Source: Takakia lepidozioides
Lineage: Eukaryota; Streptophyta; Takakiopsida; Takakiales; Takakiaceae
Length of the DNA: 60,000 bases
Reading direction: 5' to 3'
Assembly (NCBI GenBank): GCA_030704615.1
Contig: CM060732.1
Location: 312,001 to 372,000 of the forward strand
Positions 33,065-45,906 of the stretch are shown here, one piece after another; the first letter of the stretch is position 1; each line of letters begins with the position of its first letter. The translations under genes were made by a program, and so were the position numbers. The notes beneath the pieces were generated by a model that searched no databases, was not told where the DNA came from, and saw only the letters and a list, made by a program, of their open reading frames with translations.

Positions 33065-36000
33065 TTAAAAAAAAATTGCCTTTGATAAAGTGTCAAAGAC
33101 TTTTCGGTCATTTGCATCAAGTACATATGTGTTTGACTTGACATTGTACTTTAAACATGCTAACGCGATAATGGAATCCAAATCAACCATCATGTTATCC
33201 GTCAAATCGTACGTATAGACCCCTCCTCGAAATTTTTGGTACCATGCTAACCCAATCTCCATATGAGAAGGACGCTCCAATAAATCAACAAAATCCCTAC
33301 ATTCTACAAACCGCTTATTGATTTTCTTCCGCATTCTTTGAACCCTGCCTAAATACCAAGTGCCTTTGGTTGCTCCTCTCCAGGTTTTCCCTGGTCTGCC
33401 TTTCCTGTTTGTAGTTTGGATCGCAGTCTCCTCATCAACAAAAAATACAGCACAATCCGAACCCAATCCCAAGCTCGTGGCTTTGTTGTTGGTAGTTGGT
33501 TTGTTTTCTCGGCAAAACAACATCGATGCACTTCTTACTCGTGTCAATCTATCCTTGGATAGAGTAGGGTTGCCATTGAGTTGGCTAACCAAAGTGCTTT
33601 TGAATATGGTCTTCCCGTCTACTTTGACAAATGGAACCACCGCCTTCGGTCCATCTTTCTCTTGTTCAAACTCATCAATGACAGCATCCAGAGTATGTCT
33701 CAATTCACTTTGAATAAGTACCTCTTCCGCATGATCATCCAAAGGTTGGCTCAAAACATCCTCCATTGAATTCGAAGGCCCGCACACCAATTCATCTTCC
33801 ACGACCTCATTTTGAATATGTGTGTCTGCATTAAGAGGACAAATAGAATCTATGGCATCGACATCATCACCCTCCTCTTCCATGCTTTTGAATAGCTCGG
33901 CCTCCATTTGTCTCTCAATTGTCCATGGCTCATTCCACCAATCCAAGTTTGTCGCTTTGTTTGGTTTCATCCCAAGTTTATGGCATAAAAGTTGCGCTTC
34001 TAGAAATCCAGTTTTCATAGCCTCCACAATGCATTATCCGATTGGACAGTAGAAAAGTCGGACAAATCAGCAAGGGGGATACCTGGCTTCTTCTCCAAAG
34101 AAAACCAAATGTGTCTTGTTTCTTGTGAGCTCTTGAGAACTTGGGTCCTTTTGGATTCACCTCGAACTCGGATATGCGTGTTAATGCTCCCACACTCTCA
34201 ATCAAATCACACCCGTCATATGTCCTCTCATTCCGTAACATACCTCCCACTTTGCTGAAGAATATTTCACATACATCTGAACCAACACGGCTCAAAGGAA
34301 CTTGCACATGATTAAACTTATCCTTGAACAATTTGATAAGTAGAACCACGTAGTGCATGAAATTTGTAAATCCAAGTATGCTTCCCTGCTAATGAAGAAG
34401 ATTTCAGATTATACACCACGTGGTGGAATAACCACAACTCCACAATCTGAAAAAAACGATACCTTCGCAGCAGATTGTACCCTCTCACACAATGACATGT
34501 GAGGAGACAAAAAAATGTCGATGTAGCATGAAATGATGTATAGGTAAATTTCAGTACCTTTGGTCCTCTCCCTTCGATGATTCACAGTTGATTGTAACTC
34601 CCTCAAACAAGCTTGCACCTTCCGAGATGCCAGTCGTTGAGCTGCTGCCCAATTCTGTCGATCTTCTCTTTTGATATCACATTCCCGAAGTCCATGCTTG
34701 TCCACTGAAAATGAATGGTAGACCAATAACACATGATTCAATGTAGCAACCTCATCACCCAACACCAAAGTCCGTGATGCACTGTCCAAGGGATTTACCA
34801 ATTTTTTCCCATTGTGGATGAAGTCCTGATCATGGAGTCCGTATATATCTCCCCCGTTGCACACTCGACCTGTAAACAACCATCCTTCCCAAGGGATGCA
34901 AAATCTACTTAAAGCCCCATTGGCATAATCTTCTAACATCACTTTTCTCCTCCTACTATCTCCGTCTGAAGCATGCCCAATTATAGGCCCAACCACGTCC
35001 CTCACATATTTGTCCCACAACTGTCTCACCACTTCCCATTGTGATCTCACAAAATTGTTGTCAAATCTATTGCAAGTGAGCTGGATTACCAATACCAATC
35101 GAGGTAATCGTACATGTAGAAGATTTGCTATCAACACTCTGGCGTAATGGGCAACCACATTGCTTTTGAATGCCTCCACAATATGTTCGTACCCTGATTC
35201 CTCTTCTCCCACTTACACCACAAAATTTGAAATACATACATGGTTGTCTTGAAGCCCACAGAACCCGAGAAGGGTGTCATCCCTAGCAATCCAACGTACC
35301 AATCGCTTCACAACAGTTTCATCTTCGGCCACCATCACTGGGATGCTTCCCATTGGAATATTTGCATCTTCCATCACATCTCTGTAAATTCAGCCACATG
35401 CTGAAATATATCATCCCTTTCTCCCGCTTGTACTTCAAACCTTTCCTCAAAGACCGTCTTGTAGTATCAATAGAAGGACCTTTGAAGCCAATCTAGACCA
35501 GACCTGTTTTTGCCCATATCAACAAGAAAATCCCACAAACTTTCTTTTCCTTCAAAATCCCCCCTCCTATGTGCATCAACAATATCACGACAAAATTTGA
35601 GAACATCTCCTCTTTCAATTGCCTCAATCCCAGACTCCTTCAAACTCCTACATCGCACAGACAAGGATGCCACTTTGGTCCTGGCCTCCCACAATTTGAA
35701 CCTCAACTGTCTCAACTCCTGTCTGTTTTTGTAAACTTGTTTGACAATCTCGGCATTTCCAAGATATGACAACCTTCTTCCCTTGCCAGTATCTCTCTCC
35801 CCTCTACATTCTATGCACCTCTTTCTCTATATACCCTCATTCTGAAGTCATTTTCCAAGGGAATGGAAGAACATGCTGAACATCTCAAGTTTGGAAATGG
35901 CTCCCCATCTAATGACACTCTAAAACAATCCGCGTGCCGAAACGTACCAACAACCTTATGCTCTTGATTGGTTAGAGTGATGGTTGCATTTGTCAACGGC

Positions 36001-37385
36001 TCGACATACCACTTCTTTCCTCCCTTGCTATCTTGAAGGAATGGTTTCAGACTTATTCTCTGCTGGTTGTACTCCCACCATTCATCCCATAGGCCCCAAC
36101 ACAAACTGTCTCTTCCTTTGTTGCATTGGGACCTTTGCTGTAATTGTCAATCCTCGATCAGATCTGCCCGTTGGGCAGTGTCAACACAAGTGTATGGAGT
36201 TTGTGACGAGGATGCTCCCATTGTTGATGCCACAATTGGATTGTCAAGTGGTGGGGACGGCAACACAGGTTGACTGACCAAGAAAGAGCTTAGATCCCAT
36301 TGCTTTACATCTTTGGCAATCATAGGCTTTGGAGGCCTTCCTCTTTTTTTGCACAGTCCTTCACTACTTCCAACCTTCTGGCAAATCTCTGCATCGACAT
36401 GAGTTTTTCCTTTCACATGCTCTGTCAAAGAAGATTGCAAAGAACCTGTCCTTGGAAACAAGAGTAGCCACTTCGAATCAAGTGGGCACCTAATCCTTAT
36501 GGAACCCAACTGCGAATAGTCTCCAATTGTGGCTTCCACAATCTCAAATCTGTTTCCAGGATTGTCCTCACAAAACCGAGCGACTTCCTCTAATGCCTCC
36601 TTCACCCTGTTCTTCTTTGCATCAAATGCTTCATCTGCATTTACAGGGCTGATGACACATTGTGATGAACCCTTCCCATGACGCCTCTCATAGGCTATGC
36701 GATGCCCCTCACTCCTCAAATGAGATCTCATAAAGTTTGCACATGCATCATATGGTACGTTTTTCCCAGACCGTGCATAAACATCCTCACACTCAACACA
36801 CCATATGTGGAACATTGCTTGTCCTTGTTGATCCTTTGTCATCAGCTCAAACTTGTCACATCGTCCTTCTACAGAGATTTTCCTTTCAACGGCTCTAATA
36901 TCTTTCTGCCATTTTTGAATATCGTTGGATGTAGCCAACGTGCTGCACAATCTACCAGATCTCTGCTGAAGTGCATGCTCATGTGCATGGTCTTCATTTC
37001 CACCATCGCCAGCAAAGGGTGTATTAGGGTCCATCCTCATCTTGGTAGACACTGGTGCCGAGTCCTCGCCTGGTCTGTCCTCATGCAAGATCGTAAAACC
37101 ACTGGAAGATAGAGGTCTTTTCAATCCTTGGTCCCCATCATTTTGGTCTGAAATCTTAATGTGTACAGTATCCCCTTTCAGAACCATCCTCTCTTCCTGC
37201 TTGGCTGAAAGGACACTACCCCCCATGGAAAGGAAATGAAATTTTGCTGAGACAAGCTCATCACCTAGAATTTCTGCTCGGATGCATTTGTATGTGACAC
37301 CTTGCATAGTGAACACATAACCAAGCCTGTTTGGTGATGCATCTCCTCCAACGAGCAGGACTTTTACTTCCAACTCTTCTTCCAT
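33065..37385 (-). CDS. Multi-exon transposase-like gene (P/hAT-like DDE candidate)
   Basis: Six minus-strand open segments follow in order: 37,385-36,147, 36,104-35,811, 35,772-35,467, about 35,455-34,409, 34,358-33,978 and 34,027-33,065. A splice acceptor (TTTTGCAG|GTGAAC) precedes the first Met, MEEELEVKVLLVGG. Exon 1 encodes a C2H2/BED-like finger (CVECEDVY ... HLRSEGH) and an AT-hook-like KKRGRPPKP. The central part has VMVAEDETVVKRLVRW with DDTLLGFCGLQD, then GHASDGDSRRRKVMLEDY; later comes VGSDVCEIFFSKVGGML. These acidic residues are in the places expected for the D, D and E of an RNase H-fold transposase of the P/hAT type. The C-terminal segment (CAVFFVDEETA, RPSHMEIGLAWYQKF) is conserved-looking but unknown. 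The family is not named with confidence. It lies 300 bp inside the transposon terminus at 32,768. At least one join (near 34,030) needs an intron or is a frameshift. Confidence 0.6.
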
Positions 37386-37559
37386 GATGAGTTCACCTGC
37401 AAAATGCAATGAAAACATTTCAAATCAGACCTTGATAGACCAATAACAAAGCACCTGGGTTGGAAGGTTCCAAAGTCCTGTTTTATACAACCCTATAGGC
37501 TGTCCAATCAGGGACTACGTTGATAAGAGGATGAAATGTATACAGAAGCAAGTACCTGA

Positions 37560-38560
37560 TTGATGAGTTTGACGTTGCTAATTCTTGCTGCTACTATTGA
37601 CCAAATGCTGCTATTTCCACTGCTGATAGCCCTCTTGGGTGATCCTGAACCCACAGTCCATCCTTGCATCAGCGGCTACCCCTCCCTCCACACTAACATA
37701 TTTAAATACAAAGTTCTGTCAAACTCCCTACGATGTTGCATGAAGAAAGCTCACCTTGTTGACAATATTGTCCCACCGTTGTGGATCATATTTATAGAAC
37801 TCCTGCCAGCGCTGTTCCTTGCTCCAAATCTGGCCCTCTTGGATGATTTTGCACCCACGATCCTCTCCCTGCATCAACAGCTACCCCTCCCTCCACACTA
37901 ACAATGCGTACATCATGCCTCTGCAGCTGCTACAGTGGCTTCCAGTTGACCATCTACCCATGCAGGTTTCTTGTAGCTATCCTTCCACATGGAATCATAG
38001 GTAATCTGGAGCTTGGAATCCGGCCATCTGGAGATTTAGGGACGACTCTGATAACAGGGAAAAACAGGCTGAAATGTGTTGAAGAAGGTACCTTCATTAG
38101 CAGTCCCTTGTTCTATCAATTGCGCTGCTGCCGCTGCTATTTCCAGTTGACCATCTACTCACATTGTCCCACCACTGACTGGGGTCAGAGAAGTATTCAT
38201 TCCTTGAAAGCTTATCTCCATCTCTGTTATCTTTTTTTAGGTACTGTCATGCTGCCACCTCGGCAGTAACTTGCAAAGTCACTCCAAAGCACCGCAGATC
38301 CACCCAACGAGCTAACTTACAGAATTCAATACATATGCTTCAGGGCTGAGGAGGATGAGAGGAACAACAGGCTGAAACAGGTCAAACCAGAAGGTGCCCT
38401 CAGGCTGAAATGTATTGAAGAAGGTACCTTCATCAGCAATGCCTTGCTCTATCAATTGCGCTGTTGCCGCTGCTGTTTCCAATGGACCATCCACCCACAT
38501 TGTCCCACCATTGACTGGGGTCAGAAAAGTGTCAGATTCCAAAGCTTCTCTTCATGTCTG
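37560..38560 (-). repeat. Reversed copies of the OSB-type 560 bp repeat
   Basis: Minus-strand sequence matches the 6.5-8.2 kb units: 'tgcatgggtagatggtcaactgg' reversed at 37,945-37,970, the PDF-like segment (EYFSDPSQWW) reversed at 38,165-38,205 and again (FSDPSQWWDN) at 38,490-38,532. About two partial units are present. ORF 38,542-38,312 covers part of one (VDGPLETAAATAQLIEQG) but is broken by comparison between units. Confidence 0.65.
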
Positions 38561-39281
38561 TGGTGCTATTGCAAGGTGACTTCAATGCCCAAGTGGGCAA
38601 AGGCTCCATTAGGACGATATCATTGGGTCTTCTGGTGAGGACGAGCTGAATTCTAATGGCAAACGGTTAATTAACTGTCTGGAAGAGCTTCAGCTTTTGA
38701 CCTTGAATAACAAGACAAGAGGTGACCAAGTACAGTGGACTCGTGAGAAATCCCAAACTGGGGAACGTTCCATTGTGGACTATATCATAATGGACAAAAA
38801 TTTGTTCCCCCAGTGTTTCTCTTCGATGATCAACAGAACTGATATTGGTACCTCTGTCCACTTCCTGGTTTGGACTGAGATCAAAAGGTGTTTTCCCAAC
38901 ACCAGAGTAGAAGAGATTCTCAAGGACCTGGACCTGGATCCGCAAGTCTTGACCCTGCTGGATAAATCCGACTTAGAGGCTGTAGTGTCCAAAGCCATGT
39001 CTGTTGCCATGAGATTGTCTGATGAAAATGAAGTTAGGCAGAAAACTTCCCTGAACTTGTTTCTAGTCAGTGACATGGGGGAGGACATCTTGGATGACCT
39101 CAAGGGTCCACCCACTCTCGGCACTAGACTGAAATTTAAACTCAGGGAAGGAAGCCTACCTTTGAACAGCAAACGGAACGAGGTACTTTCCAACTTGCTC
39201 TGCCCATTCATCACAGCACTCTCCAGACAATGCTTGACCATGAAGGTAACCCATGCTCACATACACCCTATCATAGATTAA
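38560..39281 (+). pseudogene. LINE endonuclease fragment
   Basis: At 38,571 the residues LQGDFNAQVGKGS form the GDFNA motif of APE-type endonucleases of non-LTR retrotransposons. After a frame change the segment continues DELNSNGKRLINCLEEL, then LLTLNNKTRGDQ, then GERSIVDYIIMD, the usual 'N..T......GxSxIDYI' end of that domain. A further 130 residues of linker follow to the stop at 39,279. No reverse transcriptase is present, so it is a 5' part of ORF2. A diverged piece of the same region is at 1,150. Confidence 0.75.
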
Positions 39282-40364
39282 GAAGCCTGTCCCAACAGTG
39301 ATTCACCGACAAAAGACATGTAAGGGTTACTTTAAAGTGGAGGGCCAGATGTCAGGTCAGGTGAGGACCCATAAATATCTGGCTTGTTGTCTTTTCTCCT
39401 CAATGAGGGCAAATATGGTTCTCTCATTCATCTATGCCATCCATTAGAAAGATATGGTTGGAACAGGTGGTTGAGTGTCGGCATTAAGCTCATAGATATC
39501 CTGGTGGCTCAAAACCCCAAGACTAACTCCAGAAGGCTTTGTACCAGATAGTGACCAAGCCTGGAGAGCATGTCAAAGCCAACAATCACAGGGAGCTGCA
39601 TACATCTACTTCTGTCTCTCCCTCCCTCAGTTAGACTGGAAGCAAGAGCCAGAAGGGAGTGTTGTGATTGGAGAATCAACCAGTATTAATACGTTGCTGC
39701 ATATTGTTGATAAACTCCACTCACATGTAAAATATCTTGCACAGGTCTTTTAACACACAGCTGTGGACTGCCAGCCACAATTACAGGCTGGCTCTACTAT
39801 ACCACATGTTTAGCATCCTCACAGACTTGGAGCTGCTGAAGTCTTCATTACTTTCAAGATAACACAGTTTCACCACCTTCTCGCACAAAAATTGATCAAA
39901 TTAAGATAGCAAGAAGAGAAAGGCAGACCTTGCCAGGTGTCGAAGGAAAATTGTCCTGCATGGACGGAGACATTTTCAACAAGGGACTCTGTAAAGTCTT
40001 GGTGGGAGAGTCGAGGTACATCCCCGGAGAACCACAACCCCTCTTTGCGTGTGATGGGTTCCTCCCCTTTCTTGCCTGGTCTACCACCCAGCAGTGGATC
40101 TCAACCCGGTCTTCCAGACTTTCTCCTCATTATTTCCTGCATGCCACAGCCAAACCCAAGGAAATTTAGCATCATTTTGGCACATTGAATCTAACGTACC
40201 TAGGGGATGGGCATTAAATGTCCACCGCCGTCCGTTTTTATTTGGGCTGGCGACACATGGCTTCCTCGATACGTACCCTAAATCTGATGCTAATCTTGGA
40301 TTAACTTCTATTCGAGGCATGTACCCCAAAAAACTGAGATCTTTTTCCATTTTGGCTGGGACTT
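39282..40364. other. No supportable gene
   Basis: Several ORFs of 60-93 codons overlap on both strands between 39,896 and 40,375, with no recognised motif. It may contain the promoter of the plus-strand gene that follows; no element is clear. Confidence 0.35.
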
Positions 40365-41731
40365 ATGCCGCCTGAAGGGCGTGGCTCTCCTGAGAGAGAC
40401 CTCACATCCAGACCGCGGCAAAAGTTGAAAGCGCTGTACTACGGACGACGGCCAATCTCTCGCATGGCCAAACTTAAGCTCCAGCAGGAGATTCCAGTGT
40501 CTTGCTCACAACCCGCGCCAACTGAAGCCGAGTACTCTCAGGCAAGCCACTTTTGCTTTCGCTTTGTTCGCTTTCGCTTTGTTGTTTCGCTTTGTTTTTG
40601 CATCTTCATCCTGGCATTGCTAGAAGCATGTCATTCTTAGGCATTGGTTGGATTTGTTTTCATTGTTGTTCCACGATTGTTGCTATGGTGGTTGCGCTGC
40701 TCGTTGCCATTCTGGTTTTGGCACCGATGTTGGTTTTGACGATTTTGGGAATGACAGAGTGATGACGAGCCTGGCACGCTGGGGTTATCATCGACCGCTC
40801 CAACTCATCGCATGTTTGAATCGCCCAACTTGGGGCGAGAGGGCAAACTTCAACCTTTTGTTGGTGGACGGGAGGACCTGCAGCGAGGGCACGACAGAAT
40901 AGGCATTGGGGAGGTTGGTGCAGGCGGCATGGCATGTGAAGGGCGTGAGGACGTGAGGACAGCAGATCCGGCAATGAAGGTTGTTGATGCACATGCAATA
41001 GGGCCCGCCCACGCAAAGAAGAAGAAGAAAGCTAAGCACATGCAATCCCCGGCGAGAGAGCCGTCACGGGCTGCGGAGGGGGGAGTGAGCAGTGCGCGCG
41101 AGGGTGTTCCTTCTCCTCAATCAAAGGTGGTCGTCCTGGAGGGCTCCCCTGCTGCTAGCCCTAGTAAGAAACAGAAAGCCCGTGAGAGGGCAAAAGAACA
41201 GGCGAGACAGAAGGCTAGCCAGGAGGAAAGAGAAAAGGCCATTGAAGAGGCCAGGGGTGCCCAAATGACAGATGCCAATGTAAGCGAGGGACGCACATAG
41301 ACGGTGGATCCCTCCAAGACACCACAAAGAGGCAGTAACACACCGGTTACACCATCGTGGACAAGAGCAGCCCCCGCAATTACCCATACGGTGGAGAGTG
41401 GAGGAGAGGAAAGAACACCACAAAGAGCACAGATTGTGCAAGTTCGAGGTGAAGCCGGGGAGATGGCAGTAGAGACAGGGAGAGTGCTCGAGGTGGTTTC
41501 GCCGGTGGTTCACCATGTTGAGGAGGACGACACCGAGCTTTCTGACCAGGATGACATCCTCCCGGACATCCCCAGGCCCCAAACCCGCAGCATACAGGCT
41601 GGATTTGGCGGTCCTGGTGGGCTGCCGGAGAACCCCTTTGCAGCAGACGTCATGTCCGAGGCAGATATGAAGTTGGCCGATGCCAAGATGTTGGAGGCAA
41701 CCCACAGCAACATTGGCAGGGTGCTGGGGGC

Positions 41732-42188
41732 ATGGTGTACCCGCCCAAGCTTCGAATTCCCCTTTGCCGCTTGGTGTCTTTGCAGGTGGTGAGACCTGCC
41801 CTCCCAGGCGATATCGACAAGCTGAAATTCTCTTTCCGGGATGGATATCGAATGGGGTCTGCCGCGTTTTACGTTTCCATTGAGAACGACCACGGAGCTT
41901 CCCGTGCCCACACTTCCAATGAGGTGGACAAATGGGGTCCCCATTGGCAAAGGCGAAATGAGGAGTTCGAGAGATCGATTGTTACTGATCCTCTTTTCCA
42001 GCACTTGTCCGGGAAGATGTTTTACGTGTGGGACGGCAATCATCGCCTCCTGGCATGGATGGAGCACATAGCCGAAGCCCACCCCAACGACCTCGATTGG
42101 CATTTCGCCGTGGAGTGTGTTGTGCTGAAGGTTGCGGGGCCCAAAGATTGCAGTCTTCTCAAAGCTGCAATGGCGGACATCAACTCGT
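41732..42188 (+). CDS. Exon with ParB/Srx-like domain
   Basis: In this frame, VVRPALPGDIDKLKFSFRDG (19-38) is followed by the segment GKMFYVWDGNHRLLAWME (94-111). DGNHRLLA matches the conserved 'DG-H/N-R-L-A' loop of the ParB N-terminal/sulfiredoxin fold, which in bacterial ParB binds and hydrolyses CTP and in other proteins acts in DNA binding or nicking. The next strand FAVECVVLKVAG fits the usual V-V-V strand. The exon ends at ATCAACTC|GTAAGT. Other parts of a full ParB domain are weak, so the assignment rests mainly on this motif and on the methyltransferase downstream. Confidence 0.6.
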
Positions 42189-43435
42189 AAGTTACAACGC
42201 CTCTTGCTTTTGGACCCATCCGATTGTAAGTCATTTCATTGCGAATCCTCATATTTGTGGTAAATTCCCATTTCAGAATTGTTTGATGGAAATGTGGCAT
42301 TGCAGGGTGACAGAGAATGCTTTCATTGCCACCAACTTGTCCCATATGCTCTTCCGAGTGAAGGATGTCGGGAAGCAGGGTGTGCAAGAGTTTGCCAATT
42401 CGCTCAGTGCCGACCTCCTGCGCAAGTCGGAGGCAAAGGCAGACAGAACCTGGTATAGGCTGAGCATGGACGCCATGGTGGACTACATATTTCGGGTAAA
42501 GCTCCTGACTGTTTTGTTGAGCTAATCTGTCTCTCCTCCCCCAATAGAAGAAAAGTGTTGAGCAGGATCTCTAATCTTATGTGCGCATTCTTGACAAACA
42601 AAAATTCAGCAGGATTTGGCACATGCGCGGAGGTTCTACATGGAGTCAGAGGAGAAGAATCGAACCCTCCCGGCACTCGAATCATATCTCAAAGCTGCGG
42701 AGGTGAGGGCCCGCATAAAGTACATGTCGCGGATGATAAAGTACGTGGCCATAGCTGATCCCGCCCTTGGTGCTGACTTTCTGGTGGAGGTGGGGAAGCA
42801 CTACTCCCGCGCTCTGAAGCCCACGATGACATTGGAGAAGCTCCATCGTCTAGCCACATCCTGTGTGGATGGTGCAGAAAAGGTGATACATTCTTAACCA
42901 AATTGTGGTGGCAACAACTCGTTTTTGTGGTGTTTGGCACTTACGAATATGCTGGTGGTTGGACAGACCCGGTGGCTCCAAATCTGGAATGGTTCCCAAA
43001 GTACAAGGGACATGTGGAGCTTCCCCAAACCGGACAAACTGTCTGACCCCACATTCGACATGTGGATGAACCGCATGACATGGTGGTTTCAGGTACTTCC
43101 CCACGCTTCGTTTGGCGCTTCTACTCTTGTAGGGGGTGGATTCATTGTATTTTTTCAGCAATGCGATCTGATGGAGAATCTCCACAGGTGACGACGAATG
43201 CGTAGAGCAGCTGGACACACAAGCACATCAGTTCAAGATGGAGATTTCTCCTGCAGCAGAGAGCCTACGCGACTATGTGACGAGGTACTTTCTGCTCTAC
43301 AAAACCGACCTATTCTTTCGGGAGATACCACATGCCCGCCGGAGCCACGAGTTCACCGACCAGCCGAACGCGGACAAAGCAGCAATGCGCCTTCTGTACA
43401 GGTACATACGCGATGCCTTCCTTTCAGTCCTTGCA

Positions 43436-44010
43436 TTTTTCGCCGAATTTCCAGATCAGGGCTCCGAAAATGGCTAAGTCCCTAGGGTGGCTGGCCCTGA
43501 ACTGGAAATTCGGCGTCATTTTTCCAGGTCAAGGCCATATGGGATAGCCACTTTCGGGCCGGACCTGGGAAAATGGCGCCGAATTTCCAGTCAGGGCTCC
43601 GAAAATGGCTAAGTCCCTAGGGTGGCTGGCCCTGAACTGGAAATTCGGCGCCATTTTTCCAGTTCTGGGCCATATTGCCCTTGCGGGACTTAGCCATTTT
43701 CGGGCCGGACCTGGGAAAATGGCGCTGAATTTCCAGTCAGGGCTCCGAAAATGGCTAAGTCCCTAGGGTGGCTGGCCCTGAACTGGAAATTCGGCGCCAT
43801 TTTTCCATTTCTAGGCCCTACTGCCGTTCTAGGACGTAGCCATCTTCGGGCCAAACCGGGAAAAATGGCGCCGAATTTCCAGTTCAGGGCTCCCAAGATG
43901 GCTAAGTCCCTAGGGTGGCAGTCACCGAAAACCGAAATTCGGCGCCATTTTTCCATTTCTAGGCCCACTCAGATCCGCCCCAACCTGGGAAAATGGTGCC
44001 GAATTTGCAG
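43436..44010. repeat. Intronic tandem palindrome repeat
   Basis: Four and a half units of about 126-147 bp (gcgccgaatttccag near 43,440, 43,577, 43,723, 43,869 and 43,995). Each unit has arms GAAATTCGGCGCCATTTTTCC and its complement GGAAAAATGGCGCCGAATTTCC around 'ggctaagtccctagggtggc', so each can fold into a long hairpin centred on GGCGCC. It lies between two exons of the ParB/methyltransferase gene and appears to have lengthened that intron. Confidence 0.85.
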
Positions 44011-44868
44011 TTCAGGGACCTCATTGTGTTTTTCATGAATGCAGGTACTGCAAGTTCTCCCTTTTGGAGAAAGGTCATCTGTCTTTCGAGCCACCATTCT
44101 TCCTGGCATGGAGGAACCCTGGGGCTGACTCCATGTACACTGACGATATTGTGAAGGAGTGGCATCTGGAACATTTGCGTGATTGTCTTTGGTATGTGGA
44201 CCTTCCGCCCGGCATGCTCGACCCATCCGAGTTTCAATTGAAGCTGGATGCTGAGGCCCGACGAAACCGGGGCTCCGCTACCTCCGTTGGGTGCAAAAGA
44301 GGCAAAAGCGCTTGCGAACTCCAGGAAAGCGACAGAGCTTGCTTAGGCAGGAATTCAGGAGAAATTGAATGAGAAGAGTAAAGGCCAAATGAAAAGGACA
44401 AGGAAACAGGTGAGTGCAGTAACACCCAAAAAAAGAAAACCATCGGGGCATCGGAGCAGGTGCAGGAGGGGACCCAAGAGAGTGACTCGGATGACGACTT
44501 TGTTCAAGGTCCTGCAACTGCTGTTGCTGCTACCAAGTCACCGGTCGTCCGGGTTCCCAAGTCAGTTCGGAGTGGGACTGGCTCTGCCAAGAAGTTGGCA
44601 TTTGAGGGCGAGCCTACACGGCGGTATTCGGCGGTGACGTTTACGCACAGGCCAAAGCTAGAACCTCCAACCATCATCCAATGCGTCAATGAGAGCTTCC
44701 TTGACGCTCTCGCTGCCAGGGCGAAGAAGGTGGCACACAGCAAGTCTCTGGCGGAGCAGAAGGGGAAAGCCAAGAAGAGGGCTGCCGGTACAGAGCCTAA
44801 AGACACCCCTGGTTTTGAGGCCATGATGGAATTCTTCACGGCTGTGAGCACGGATTGCAAGAGCACTC

Positions 44869-44889
44869 GGGGGGGGGGGGGGGGGGGGG
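44869..44889 (+). repeat. 21-base G run inside a coding exon
   Basis: A pure G tract follows 'gagcactc' and is read as polyglycine just before the methyltransferase domain (VEVERACDMILLDIPDG). Such a run is prone to slippage and to sequencing or assembly error, so the frame across it is uncertain. It separates the charged linker from the catalytic domain. Confidence 0.9.
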
Positions 44890-45906
44890 TTGAGGTGGAG
44901 AGAGCTTGCGACATGATTCTCCTCGACATTCCAGATGGGGAGCTGCTGGAGGGCCTGGATGGTGTGCCCACTTGGAACAGGTTTACTAAGGACTACTGGA
45001 AAGCCGGGTTTGGGCTGGCGGGGATGCTTCTGGATGACGGTGGATGTGTGGTTGTCCTTGCCACAAGAGGGAAGACCACAGAGAATGCGGTGGCAAGGTG
45101 GACACCGAAAAGTGTCACCCCGGTCCTCCTCAGAAAAAGGTTCTGCATCAATACACAGGGGTTGCGAACAGAGGGCCAAAGTGTAAGTTATCAATCTATT
45201 GCATTCACCTCATATTGTGGTGTATCTAAACAAGATCCCGGAGTTGATCCCTATTTTGTTGGATGTGCAGACATTGGTGTTTGAGGCATATTGCTTTGTG
45301 AAGAGAGGGTCTACGTTCAAATTCCGCAACAACGGTCGTCTTGTTGATGCCGCTGTGGACCCTGTTACCTACGATGTCCTCTACAACTATGTGCCCCACT
45401 CCAATATGCCGAAGGACACAAAGACAGGCAAACCGTGGCGGTACAGCCGGACCCGGAGCCCTGCTTTCATCCAAACCCTCATGGAGACGTGCTCGGATGT
45501 CCAAGGGCGGATTCTGGACCTCACATGCGGCACGGGTAAGCCTTCACGTGCTCAGTTTGTCCCCTGGCCCGATTGCAATTGCATGCCGCAAGCTATTAAC
45601 CGCCCGCTTTATTCCTCAGGTGCTTCAACATGGGCAGGGACGTTGTCCGACAGGCATGTGTTCGCCTTCGAGCCAGATACTGCCCTCCACAACTCGGAAC
45701 TTGCAGCGGCTGAACGTCTGCCGAAAGAGGAAGAGGCATCCTCGGAGGATGAGGAAAAATCCGAGAAGGAGTAGGGGGAGGAACAAGTTGGGATCAAGGC
45801 CGAGGAGCCCCCGGTGTACGAGTGAGTGGTCGCATTGTAAGTTGCCTCTAGATTTCGTGAGGCACCTCCCTTCGCTCTCTTATTACCCTTTCTGCTTCTG
45901 CTGGTA

